Assembly: GCF_001641615.1 (NCBI RefSeq)
Contig: NZ_LRRU01000017.1
Span: forward strand, 124,001 to 188,000
From: Pseudoalteromonas gelatinilytica
GTDB lineage: Bacteria > Pseudomonadota > Gammaproteobacteria > Enterobacterales > Alteromonadaceae
Length of the DNA stretch: 64,000 nucleotides
Reading direction: 5' to 3'
The position numbers and the translations under genes were made by a program. The notes beneath the pieces were generated by a model. That model saw nothing but the letters and a program-made list of their open reading frames with translations, was not told where the DNA came from and did no database searches. Positions 50,287-59,418 of this stretch are shown here, piece after piece. Each line of letters begins with the position of its first letter. Within the stretch, counting starts at the first letter, position 1.

Positions 50287-50493
50287 TTGAAACATTATTA
50301 CATTAACGATAACGCCCAAAACACAGGTGAACATGAGGTACATACAGAGTCATGCCCGTACTTCAACTTGATAACAGACCGCACTTATTTAGGTTTCTTC
50401 CATAGTTGCAAAGATGCAGTAGAGAAAGCAAAAACCAAATATTCAAATGTTGATGGTTGTAAGCATTGTTGCTCGCTTTGCCATACTCGATAG
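50287..50493 (+). CDS. Small Cys/His-rich protein
   Basis: The 68-residue protein has a TTG start with a very strong GGGAGG 6 bp upstream. It contains ESCPYFNLI, FHSCKDAVEKAK and the C-terminal CKHCCSLCHTR, five or six Cys plus His that could bind zinc or iron. No longer frame includes an ATG. I do not recognise a named family. It is divergent from the signalling operon (about 200 bp apart). Confidence 0.7.
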   Translation: MKHYYINDNAQNTGEHEVHTESCPYFNLITDRTYLGFFHSCKDAVEKAKTKYSNVDGCKHCCSLCHTR

Positions 50494-50506
50494 AGAAATT
50501 TATAAC

Positions 50507-50549
50507 TGAGAGACTGACTTGATTTAGTCACATTGTTCAGTCTCTCTCA
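50507..50549. terminator. Inverted repeat between convergent genes
   Basis: TGAGAGACTGA and its complement form an 11-bp stem with a 20-base loop between the small Cys-rich gene and the chemoreceptor-like gene. There is no T tract, so the call is tentative. Confidence 0.4.
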
Positions 50550-50565
50550 AGTTGTGATAGCTAAA

Positions 50566-51865
50566 TTAAAGGTTTGTTTTAAATTGGCCTACAGCCTCAA
50601 CGACTTCTTTTGCGCCTTTTTGAATGTCATCGATTACATTACCTGCACTATTAGATAAATCCAAAGCATCTTTGGCTTCTACTAGGCTAGATTCAATTTG
50701 GGTTACAGCGTCCTGAGTAAGTACTTTGTTTTCTGCAACCACACTAATTATTTGCTCTGTAGCTAAACTCGTTCTTGATGCTAATTGTCTTACTTCGTCT
50801 GCGACAACTGAAAAACCACGTCCTTGCTCACCCGCTCTTGCAGCCTCTATTGCAGCATTAAGTGCTAATAAGTTTGTTTGATCTGCTATTCCTTTAATAC
50901 TTTCAACCAATTGAGAGACTTTTGCTGATTGTACATCAAGTTTATTAATGCCTTCGCTCGCAGTTTCAAGTTTCTTAGAAAGCGCATTCATAGTTGAGAT
51001 AGTTTGCTTTACAACACCTAAACCATTTTCTGCATCAGAGTCCGTTTGTTTTGAGATATCGTAAGCAATGCCAGCTGTTTCTGAAATAGCTTGCTCTCTT
51101 CTCATTTGTTCTGTAATGACAGTCGCGAACTTAGCAACTTTATATAAATCTCCATTTTCATCATGAATAGGGTTATAAGAAGCTTCAAGCCATACTTCAT
51201 TGCCATAACTATCTATTCTTTTAAAGCGGTCAGAGATAAAGCGCCCCCCCTTTAACTCTGACCAAAACTCTTTGTAAGAATTTGAATTTGCTTCTTCTGG
51301 ATCGCAAAAGATACTATGGTGCTTACCTAGTATTTGGCTTTTAGAGTACCCCATTGCATTTAAAAAATTATCGTTAGCACTCAGAATTATTCCATCTAGA
51401 GTAAACTCGATTACAGCAGATGAACGACTAAGAGCAGCAAGCATATCTTCTTTCTCTCTCGAATGAGAGATAGTGCGAGTGAGCTCAGATGAGAAAATAG
51501 CTATATCTTCATTTACAGGTTGAACAATGCTTCTAAGCCACAATTCTCTATCAGTTTTCGTTTTTAACTGTAAAGCACCATGCCAATGGTTAGTTTTCTT
51601 AAGTGCTGACAAGAATTTTTGTGTATGAGGTTTATTTAATGACTTTTTTAAGATCAAGCTTTCAATGCTTGCCCCTTTTAGATCCTCAACTTCAATTTCG
51701 ATTGCCGCAGCAAAACGATGATTTGCTTCTAAGATATGCCCACTTTTACTTAATAAAAAAATACAGCATCTCTTCTTTCAGTTCCTGCTTAATATTTTCA
51801 TACTCGGCAGTTTGCTCTTTCAGATAAGCAATTTCAGATAACAATTTTTTATTTGTAAACCACAT
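50566..51865 (-). pseudogene. PAS-PAS methyl-accepting chemotaxis-type protein, frameshifted at A7/T7 run
   Basis: The 3' frame (from 51657) encodes PAS ([20 protein letters not shown]) and the MCP signalling domain ([32 protein letters not shown]). Upstream, from the ATG at 51863-51865, the frame reads MWFTNKKLLSEIAYLKEQTA and runs into a stop just after the T7 run (51755-51761). Removing one T joins it to [19 protein letters not shown], the rest of a first PAS domain. So the intact gene would be a soluble BdlA/Aer-like two-PAS receptor of about 433 residues. Either real inactivation, a sequencing indel, or slippage. Confidence 0.85.
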
Positions 51866-52215
51866 TTGGGGTGTTTCCCTTAAGAGTCAACTCAAAATTT
51901 GAGTGTTAAGAATCAATAGTTTAGACAGTAGATACTAAAAGTAAAGATATGACAGATTAAGGGCTCATATTATCACTTCAACTGGCCTTCAGTACGAAGT
52001 TAGTGAGCAATTGGATCTTTATGTTAGTTCATAAATAAGAGAGGTTATGTAAATAACCTGTTTCTCTGTAATCTGGTTTGAGTGTCCCTCCCATCACTTT
52101 TATCCAAGATTAAAGTGCATGTGCGTAAGAATCAAAAATTGTCTTTAACGCCCCCCAAAGAGGCAGATCACTCTAGCGCATTTCTGGACATAAATGTGTC
52201 AGCGTATTTATTTGG
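51866..52215. other. Non-coding stretch, possibly a second decayed recombination site
   Basis: No ORF with an RBS is visible. On the minus strand GGGGGGCGTTAAAG near 52150 resembles the 3' end of an integron-type site, but its partner arm is not convincing. Confidence 0.3.
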
Positions 52216-52310
52216 TAACGCCTTGTATAGAGGCAAAAAATTGCTGGCTAAAATTAGCTACGAAGGAGCAAAAGCCAACTGTTTTTTGTCCTTTTAAACG
52301 ACTTATTATA
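52216..52310 (-). repeat. attC-like integron recombination site
   Basis: On the minus strand it begins TAATAAGTCGTTTAAAAGGAC, then GTTGGCTTTTGCTCC, TAGCTAATTTTAGCCA and ends GCCTCTATACAAGGCGTTA, with inverted arms (ACAGTTGGCT vs AGCCAGCAAT) as in attC sites of Shewanella/Vibrio-type integrons. It directly follows the stop of the HEPN gene, where a cassette's attC belongs. Confidence 0.6.
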
Positions 52311-52311
52311 T

Positions 52312-53004
52312 TCATGTTTCTACTACAAAAGTTTGATCGTTAACTTTGCTTATCGCAATTCCCAAAAAGTTACCCACTACTTCAACAAGTTCTTTAATCA
52401 AAAGATTATCTGTAATGTGAAAGTCCCATGAGTCATAATTTATCTCAATACTCGAAAAGGTCGCTTTGAGGGCTTTTGCATTTTTTGCTAAAGCACTAGA
52501 GTTGTTTCCTTTTACTCGAGAATTTGAGTGGACTATTTGATTTCTTAGTTGTTGGAACTCACATATACGGTCATATAATTTTTTCTCTTTTTTAAGGTCA
52601 ATGTCGCAGGTGAGTTCAATGTACCTAATTGATTTCCTAATTAAGTTATTGTCGCTAAGATCTTTTAAACTTAATTTACTGTTTGTACAATTTTTTATCT
52701 CTTCACTCAGGTGTGACAGAGAACTTTCGAGTAAAGTATAAACAAGCACTATTGAAGAATGATAAAAATAACTTTTTAGCTTTGTTATTTCTTTATTGAA
52801 TAAATCGACCAAAATTTCTTCGTCATCAGGGCGGCTATCAATATCAGAGGCCATATTCTCTTCTAAAGCATCGCCTTTTTCAGATATAGCTTCACTAATA
52901 TCTACTACATAACTCCGTAAATATTTTAGCTCGTATTCAGTTCGCTCTTTAAAGTTAACTAAATCAATTGATTTTTCTGTAAATGAATTCTTTTTAGTTA
53001 GCAT
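52312..53004 (-). CDS. HEPN-type hypothetical protein
   Basis: 230 residues from the ATG at 53002-53004; the frame continues upstream to a GTG at 53070, but that lies inside the attC-like site. The protein is helical with LRNQIVHSN near the middle-end, the Rx4H motif of HEPN RNases. No membrane helix. It reads as a single integron cassette. A toxin or defence RNase is a fair inference; the partner antitoxin is not adjacent. Confidence 0.65.
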   Translation of the reverse strand: MLTKKNSFTEKSIDLVNFKERTEYELKYLRSYVVDISEAISEKGDALEENMASDIDSRPDDEEILVDLFNKEITKLKSYFYHSSIVLVYTLLESSLSHLSEEIKNCTNSKLSLKDLSDNNLIRKSIRYIELTCDIDLKKEKKLYDRICEFQQLRNQIVHSNSRVKGNNSSALAKNAKALKATFSSIEINYDSWDFHITDNLLIKELVEVVGNFLGIAISKVNDQTFVVET

Positions 53005-53047
53005 ACGATGGCTTATAGAATAGATATAACGATCTATTAAGGTGTGA

Positions 53048-53147
53048 GCAACGCAAATAAGCCTCCGCACACCATCTTAATAACGAAAATCAACGCATAA
53101 TAAAAATACAACGCGTTGCGGATCACTCTTGAACAGTTTGTTATAAA
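53048..53147 (-). repeat. attC-like integron site (VCR-like)
   Basis: The minus strand begins TATAACAAACTGTTCAAGAG, then CAACGCGTTG at the same spacing (18 nt after TATAACAAA) as in Vibrio VCR sites, followed by TTATGCGTTG and a 3' half with TGCGG and GCGTTG. It starts 4 bp after the DUF2806 stop. The left half matches well; the 3' half is diverged. Confidence 0.5.
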
Positions 53148-53150
53148 TAC

Positions 53151-53984
53151 TTATTTCAGTTCTTTTACCTTGCGAGCCATTAGCTGTGATCTGCTTATCA
53201 AGATCTCGTAGTATTTTTCACATGGTTTAACGTCAATGAAGCGATAGAGCTCTCGTCCAGCTTTAGTTAGAAACTCTGTTCGATTTTCACGATGACCTTT
53301 CAGTGTCATTGCAAACTTATAATTACTATATTCAATTACATATCGCTCATTCTTGGTAAAGTGGAATTGTTGCTGAGGTTGTACCAAACCAAGATCTTGA
53401 AGGTGACGAATGTCCGCCTCTTGTATCCCTTGATTTTCGATATGCTTGTTAAGAGATGAGTATTTAAAACGCAACAACTCACCGTTAACTTGAAAAAGGA
53501 ACTGACAGTAACGATTAAATAACTTTAGATCATTATTACTCAGAGATTGAAGGACAAGCAATGTAGCTCTACTACACGCTTCTGGCTCTAAAACCTCACC
53601 GGCAAGTATTTTAGCCCAAAGTTCTTGGACATTTTCAATAGAAACATCTTGGCACTTATCAAAATAAAACGACAACCAATCCACATCTATAGTTACACCA
53701 TCGGCAATATCATTATTCTCAAGGAAGTTAATTGACTTATCAACTATACCCTCAATATTTTCTTGTCGGCGCGTCTCTTGCGTTGAAATCCGTCTAGCAG
53801 CTCTGAGAGCAAGTGCGTCAGACTCTCCTTTAGCCATAATAACAAGCGTATCAGATTCGGCCCTTGCTTTTCTGCGAATCCTTGTAGGCTCATACAAAAC
53901 GCCAATTGTGTTACTCACTGCATCAATCAACTTACATGCAGGTTCAGATAGAGCTTTTAAGTCGATTAGACTAGTTTCTGTCAT
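53151..53984 (-). CDS. DUF2806 protein
   Basis: From the ATG at 53982-53984 (GGTGAAAG upstream) the protein is 277 residues. The N-terminal part (LSEPACKLIDAVSNTIGVLYEPTRIRRKARAES) and the middle VQELWAKILAGEVLEPEACSRATL are the DUF2806 pattern. The C-terminal part may contact DNA or protein (HLQDLGLVQPQQ). There is no catalytic motif and no signal peptide. DUF2806 proteins often occur in mobile and defence loci; the function is unknown. It is followed directly by an attC-like site, so it looks like a cassette gene. Confidence 0.78.
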   Translation of the reverse strand: MTETSLIDLKALSEPACKLIDAVSNTIGVLYEPTRIRRKARAESDTLVIMAKGESDALALRAARRISTQETRRQENIEGIVDKSINFLENNDIADGVTIDVDWLSFYFDKCQDVSIENVQELWAKILAGEVLEPEACSRATLLVLQSLSNNDLKLFNRYCQFLFQVNGELLRFKYSSLNKHIENQGIQEADIRHLQDLGLVQPQQQFHFTKNERYVIEYSNYKFAMTLKGHRENRTEFLTKAGRELYRFIDVKPCEKYYEILISRSQLMARKVKELK

Positions 53985-54382
53985 TGTGCTTTCACCAAGT
54001 ATCGATTGCCGTGTATTTATAACAATTTTATAGTGCACGCGTCGCGCATCTTTCTGCCAATGTCACGCTCATGTATTAATAAATGTATTAGTAACAAATA
54101 ACATAACGCATTACCAATTCTAATTTTTATTGGTACTAAAGATATACAAAAAAGAAAATGCGCTCGTCGCTCAGTTTCTTGAATATGGGAGCACTACAAT
54201 AAAACTGTATATTAATACTGTTATTTATGTCATCACCAACATAAAAGTTAGTGCAATATCAGATTATGGAGTAGAGCCAATATCAATAGGTGAATCACTG
54301 TATCTGATAGCTCAAAGGTAATCTATAGAGTAATTACGTTAACTCACTTTGGGGCACGAGTTATATTTAAAACCCGTCTGTG
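53985..54382. other. Gap without a recognisable gene
   Basis: AT-rich sequence. A 63-codon frame exists on the plus strand but its TTG start lacks an RBS and I do not support it. An inverted repeat TAACTC/GAGTTA lies near 54342-54366. No attC is convincing here. Confidence 0.3.
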
Positions 54383-54416
54383 AAAAAAAATGGCTTAGAT
54401 TTGCCACTTAAGCCAT
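54383..54416 (-). terminator. Terminator of the LA2681-like HEPN gene
   Basis: ATGGCTTA/TAAGCCAT hairpin followed by T8 on the minus strand, about 110 bp after the stop at 54526. Confidence 0.75.
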
Positions 54417-54525
54417 GCTGTTATGGTAAGTTGTGAAAAAGCACATGTGTCTACTGAGTCGATGACGATTTAATAAGTGATTCAGCCATACTTTCCTAAA
54501 ATGAATATTTATAGGATACAATGAT

Positions 54526-56256
54526 CTACTTCAAAGGTACTTCGATAGGCATCATCACTGCACCATTATCAGGCTTATTTTTCTCTTCTACGTGGATTGC
54601 AAGTGAAAGGTACATAATCGAATTTCGAGCGAGCTTCATCAACGTCATGAGCCTTGATTCAAATTCACTCTCTTTTATCAGCACAGAATGACTTGAAAGC
54701 TTTTGGTGCTCATAAATTTTTGACTGTGCTTGACGCAAACCTTCATCAAGTAATTTTTTTTTGGTCTCTAGTTCGGCTTTAAGAGTTATATTATGAGCCT
54801 TTTTCGCCAAAGCAATTTCACCATACAGCTCTTGAAGCTGTTCTTCAAAGTCATTTATACCACCATTAAGCTTTTCAAGCTGTGATTGCTTAAAAGCTTT
54901 ACCTGATTGAATTAGGGTATAACCAAAATCATCAACAATCTTTAAAGAACAATGCTCTATAGCATTTCTAATTTCAGAAAATGCCTTTGCATCAGGATCA
55001 AGCCACCGACTAACAGAAGTCGAGTCTTTCACATCTCGAATGTCTTTCAGGATGTAGAATAAGGCATGGATAAAGCAATTCTGACTATCTTTAAGCTTAC
55101 TGTGTGGTTTCCAGCTCTTACTGCCTTTCAGCTCACTAAAAATACTGTCAAAGCTGATTTTATGATCATACTTGATATCATTCAGATCAAAAAAGCGATT
55201 GATAAAGTAGGCAATTTTATCAAATATCGAGTAAAGTGTTCTGAACGCGCTTTTAAAATGACTAGCTTTTAGATTGGTAATGGAGTGTGACATATCATCA
55301 ACGTGAGGATATGTTTTGTTGAAGAAATGTGTATGGTCACTAGGTATGTTTCTAGCCGAAAAAATTAAATAACGCGCATAGCAATAATCGTTCTTTAATT
55401 CATCGAAGTTCCCATGATACATAAGCTCTTCATGCATCGATAAAGCGAAGTTTATTTGTTGAGAAAAAGAGGGAAGGACCATAATGTCTTGATAGACAAT
55501 TTCAGATACGCAAACGTCATTTAAGTCATTGATAAAAAGCTTGTTATCTCCACACCACTTTAAATATTCACCTTGCTTTCTTGTCTCAACTTCTTCTTCA
55601 AATGACTCAAAATAGTCAAAGTCTTCTGGTTCAAAAGTATCTTCAAACCATGCTTTAAAATTCATAAAATTGCTGTTTTCTGAATAAGCAATTCTTTGCT
55701 CAGGATGGAGTTGTTCAATACTTTCAAGACCTAAATTAATGAGTAGGTATGCAGTATAGTAATGGTAGTGCTTATGACTAGGATCGTAAACATTGCTCGC
55801 AAGAAAAAGCTCATTGTTTGCTTTAGATATTATAGTCACTGGGTTTTGTATGCATGTAAAGGCATTATCCCAGAATGGAATACAGCAGAAGGCACGACCT
55901 TGAGAACTTAGATAATTGCCTAAATTGGTTTCAATGCAACTTTGGAGAAAAAGTTCTTCGTCAGTTGGAGAGTCGATTTTTCGTATGACGTATAGAGCTT
56001 TTCTGAAAAATATAACGGATTTACTTAGTTCATCAGAAAACCAATCTAGTTTATGGTAGTTAAAAATCGCTACTGAACAATTACCCAATATATAGCAAAA
56101 ACGAGCTTCATCAACGAGACTTTCAAACTTATAATCAACGCCCAACAACGATTCTAAGAACGTTTTAATCTTTTCATGATCATTAGCTATCAAAAACTCA
56201 TCAGCCTTCATTGACAGCTCTTCAAGAGCACTTGAATTCAAGACATCTTCTGACAT
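54526..56256 (-). CDS. LA2681-like HEPN domain protein with TPR-like N-terminus
   Basis: The 576-residue protein has helical repeats at about 1-180 (DELFLQSCIETNLGNYLSSQGRAF and others, TPR-like). The middle (SHFKSAFRTLYSIFDKIAYFINRFFDLN) and FSEIRNAIEHCSL carry the HEPN fold with the RNAIEH (Rx4H) motif at about residue 445. A coiled coil (about 480-530) follows. LA2681-like HEPN proteins are predicted RNA-targeting defence or stress proteins; no activity is proven. It is monocistronic with its own terminator. Confidence 0.75.
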   Translation of the reverse strand: MSEDVLNSSALEELSMKADEFLIANDHEKIKTFLESLLGVDYKFESLVDEARFCYILGNCSVAIFNYHKLDWFSDELSKSVIFFRKALYVIRKIDSPTDEELFLQSCIETNLGNYLSSQGRAFCCIPFWDNAFTCIQNPVTIISKANNELFLASNVYDPSHKHYHYYTAYLLINLGLESIEQLHPEQRIAYSENSNFMNFKAWFEDTFEPEDFDYFESFEEEVETRKQGEYLKWCGDNKLFINDLNDVCVSEIVYQDIMVLPSFSQQINFALSMHEELMYHGNFDELKNDYCYARYLIFSARNIPSDHTHFFNKTYPHVDDMSHSITNLKASHFKSAFRTLYSIFDKIAYFINRFFDLNDIKYDHKISFDSIFSELKGSKSWKPHSKLKDSQNCFIHALFYILKDIRDVKDSTSVSRWLDPDAKAFSEIRNAIEHCSLKIVDDFGYTLIQSGKAFKQSQLEKLNGGINDFEEQLQELYGEIALAKKAHNITLKAELETKKKLLDEGLRQAQSKIYEHQKLSSHSVLIKESEFESRLMTLMKLARNSIMYLSLAIHVEEKNKPDNGAVMMPIEVPLK

Positions 56257-56623
56257 ATAGCGCGCCGTTAAGTTAATTTCACATCATACTAACGCATTGG
56301 GAATTAGTATTCATTTTATATCAATAAGTCACATATGCTAATGGTCTAAACTAGCTAAAAATGTCATTCTCACTATGTCTGTGGCTTAAGAATTCAGCAA
56401 CATTATGCTACCCCAATCCTGTTGAATCGTTAATGACATTACGAAAAGTAAGTCAAGTGACGATTTGGCTAAGCAAGTTCTCAATTGGTCGCAACACACT
56501 TTGGGGCAATAAGAACACTGCCTGCGTTACATCAACAATCGGTTTCTCTCGATATTTTAATCGCGTCTTCAATCTCTATTCCCAAATATCTCAGCGGAAA
56601 ATTTGACCGACAACAGCGCCTTA
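56257..56623. other. Non-coding stretch between Shedu and LA2681 genes
   Basis: No supported gene. A plus-strand frame of 81 codons (56361-56606) is open but has no RBS. ACTAATTCCCAATGCGTTAGT near 56280-56320 (minus strand) looks like a short palindrome ending in GCGTTAG, reminiscent of an integron arm, without a convincing partner. Confidence 0.3.
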
Positions 56624-57748
56624 TTAAGTACGATCACCTTTTAATCTCAGCAGCATATCACTCCCTCTTTCCAAAAGATCTTCATAGGTTAAGACCTTAA
56701 TTTTACCGCTGAAGAATATATTTCTTCTACGTAATCTCTCTTTATCTAACTCAGACAAGCTATCCCGTCTGCCAATAACGACAAAACCTGACGGTGAATA
56801 AAGACCATTTAACGAAGTTCTTGCGTATGGGTTGTTTTTATCAATCCAGTCTAGCCAATCCAATATCTGTTGCTCTGCATGCACGAGATGACTAGTTGGA
56901 TTACCAACCTTTGTATATAACTTGAGATTTGATGATTCAAGTTCCACCACATCACATGAACCATCATATTTCTCGAGCGCATAATCTGTTTCGTACTCTC
57001 CACCTAAGCGGTGCTTGGGTATAACTCGCTTATATTCAAACCCGAATAATATGGGGTTTCTGGATAAATGTGCCTGTATAGAGTTTTCATTTCGTTTTTC
57101 AGACTCTAACAGTACTGTGAACTCATCAATTGCCAACTGTAAACTCAGTAGCAATCGATCTGCGCTTTCTAGATTCGAAAGTTCTTCCTTGATGGTTTGT
57201 CTAATAATAGAAATATCAGATGGGGAGTAATGTTTTTCAGGGTCTATACTAGATAATAGCTTTTTTGCACTTTCGAACTCATCAGATTGTCGAGACGTAA
57301 GACGATATCTCTCACCTTGAAGTTTGAAGCCACCCTCAATCATCTTGCGGTGTAATATAGCTAGTTCATCCTCGCAATCGGGAGTGTTTGGATAAACTGG
57401 GACTTCAGATATCGCAGCTATGGCTAAAGTACTTAGAATATCTTCCTCATAATCTTCTTCTAGAATTTGATCAAGAAGATGACAAACTTCCATCTCTCCA
57501 CGTTCTATATTGAATGAAAAGCATATAATGTGAATAGTTCGTTTACCGCCTTCATTAGAATAAATTAGCTCTTTTGCAATATTTATTAGATCAAAATTGT
57601 TCATTTTGGGACTATCATCATCCTCAATCTGTTGAGAATGAATAACATTTGCAAGTTCTTTATTTTCTCCTGTGAGAATCGTGAGCCTACGCTGTCCGTC
57701 TTTCCATTTATCTAATCTACTCACCGATACTCCCTGAGTACTTAACAT
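56624..57748 (-). CDS. Shedu anti-phage nuclease SduA-like (DUF4263)
   Basis: The 374-residue protein has an N-terminal domain (1-150) of unknown fold and a helical linker. The C-terminal DUF4263/PD-(D/E)xK domain (about 225-370) has LGGEYETDYALEK (about 248-260), DVVELESS (266-273) and HAEQQILDWLDWI (290-302), the spacing typical of Shedu. The ExK position reads ELE rather than EIK, a variant also seen in part of the family, so catalysis needs testing. Single-gene Shedu systems protect against phage. Confidence 0.82.
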   Translation of the reverse strand: MLSTQGVSVSRLDKWKDGQRRLTILTGENKELANVIHSQQIEDDDSPKMNNFDLINIAKELIYSNEGGKRTIHIICFSFNIERGEMEVCHLLDQILEEDYEEDILSTLAIAAISEVPVYPNTPDCEDELAILHRKMIEGGFKLQGERYRLTSRQSDEFESAKKLLSSIDPEKHYSPSDISIIRQTIKEELSNLESADRLLLSLQLAIDEFTVLLESEKRNENSIQAHLSRNPILFGFEYKRVIPKHRLGGEYETDYALEKYDGSCDVVELESSNLKLYTKVGNPTSHLVHAEQQILDWLDWIDKNNPYARTSLNGLYSPSGFVVIGRRDSLSELDKERLRRRNIFFSGKIKVLTYEDLLERGSDMLLRLKGDRT

Positions 57749-58320
57749 TTTAGTATTTATGCGACACGCAGTCTGTGTTGCATAATCGCTTGTTGGACTG
57801 AGCCGCTACCTGCTCGGTGTGTAAGAGTTGTTGTTGTTTATGCTATGGTAATTAGTTTTTTGGTGACTCTCACTTTCCTAACTAATTTAATCAGCTTAGC
57901 TAGTGTTATGTAAGCTTTCCCTGCATTACTCATCCTTTATTATTTTTCTATTACACCTAAGTATAGCTAGATAAGCAACTATATTTTTTGCACGCATATT
58001 GGTTTCCAGACTGAGCTGAAAAATAGGTTAACCCATTGATTTTACTTAGCTAGAAAGACAACTAAGTCATTCGCAATATTTTTTGTCGCTACATCTAAAT
58101 TCATGCAACAAGTAATGCTTATTGCAACACTTAGCTGTATTTAGAGACTTTGTTAACCCTTAGCCACACAAACGATGTGAGGAAGGCGACCCTCCTCGAA
58201 TATAAACACCTACCATTGGTCATGCAACTCTGTCAGATTTAATCGGTGCCACATAAATCAAACCTGACAAAACGGTAATTAAAAATAAAAAACCTATTTA
58301 TAAATAATTATTTAAGCTTC
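57749..58320. other. Gap without a recognisable gene
   Basis: AT-rich sequence, many short stops in all frames; no RNA or repeat structure stood out to me. It presumably contains the promoter of the Shedu gene. Confidence 0.3.
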
Positions 58321-59199
58321 TTAGATAAAATGCAGATGTAGTTTATGTCTGACTGCGCTTGTTACATCTGAAAGTTCTATTTTTGATTTATTATCAAAGT
58401 GAGCATCCTCTATAATAGTTATGAAATTACCACTCAGACTATCGATAAAATCACTGATTAAGCTCGTATCAACAACAAAGTGAAAATTATCACACATAAA
58501 GTAATCACTTAATGCATCTGTAATAATTTCTCTTATTAAAAAAAGATCATCACTTGTAGTTATATGAAATTGTAAATACGCTGATATTTTTTTGATAAAT
58601 TCATAATTGTTAATACGAAACTCTTCTAAAACACGCTTGTTTGAAATCTCATTTTGCTTTGTAATTGTAGAGTAAAATATCTCATCACTTTGCCGAGAAG
58701 CTTGTCCTGAAATGTGAAGTGCAATATTCACAAAAGTTTTTGCGCATTCATAATTTGAAAACCTCACACTATCTATTTCCCTGTAGCCAGCAACATTTTT
58801 TTGGATAAAACCAACTGTGCCTTGACCGTTACTTATCAATGAAAGATTTCGGTTTTCTTTCAGCACTGAAACTAGTTTAAAACAGTTCTTGTCAACTTGT
58901 TCGAGGAAAGGTTTTATTGTAGCAGCAATAAGATTTGATGCTGATGAAAAGCTTAACTTTCTATTCTTATGACGAAACTTTTCACATAATTTTTCTGCAT
59001 TTAACTCAAAGTATTTCACTTTATTTTCGAGAGATGCATGAAGAGATGAGTAATTTTTATTTGCCAAAAACTGCGCCCATGGATCAAAGCTTTTACATTT
59101 TGACTTTATTCCGATACCAATACTTTTGGTATTTTCATAAAAAGACTCAGCGGTTAATTTGAGTAACTCTGTAGTAAAAATCATAATTTTTCTCAGCAT
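58321..59199 (-). CDS. Unrecognised protein, candidate new cargo/defence gene
   Basis: The 292-residue protein has no signal peptide. It is helical throughout, with basic patches (KSKCKSFDPW, EKFRHKNRKLSF) and a hydrophobic core segment near 145-175 (FVNIALHISGQA). I recognise no motif. ATG at 59199 or the in-frame ATG at 59184; neither has a strong RBS. It is the last protein gene before the replacement tRNA, in the region where GMT islands store cargo. Its start faces the right end, and it has no operon partner. Confidence 0.65.
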   Translation of the reverse strand: MLRKIMIFTTELLKLTAESFYENTKSIGIGIKSKCKSFDPWAQFLANKNYSSLHASLENKVKYFELNAEKLCEKFRHKNRKLSFSSASNLIAATIKPFLEQVDKNCFKLVSVLKENRNLSLISNGQGTVGFIQKNVAGYREIDSVRFSNYECAKTFVNIALHISGQASRQSDEIFYSTITKQNEISNKRVLEEFRINNYEFIKKISAYLQFHITTSDDLFLIREIITDALSDYFMCDNFHFVVDTSLISDFIDSLSGNFITIIEDAHFDNKSKIELSDVTSAVRHKLHLHFI

Positions 59200-59418
59200 C
59201 AGACATAGGAGGTCGTTTAAGCAGCTAATGCATTAAAAAATGATTTGGACTTAGTAATATTGAGATATTTGATGATGGTCGACCACAACCAAGTCAGTTA
59301 AATACTGCCTTCGAATGCTAGTTATATTAGCACTGTCCCAAAAGCATAGTAAAAAATAGGAATAAAAAAATCAAGAGAGATATTAGAGGTAATTGAATCT
59401 TTAATATTAAAGATGAAA

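Noticed and set aside
52082..52297. 71-codon plus-strand ORF
   Set aside because: It is the opposite strand of an attC-like site and lacks an RBS and recognisable content.
54130..54321. 63-codon plus-strand ORF between the DUF2806 and HEPN genes
   Set aside because: TTG start without an RBS; no conserved motif. Left as non-coding.
56361..56606. Plus-strand ORF that might be a transposase fragment
   Set aside because: No transposase motif could be confirmed, and no terminal repeats or target duplication flank it.
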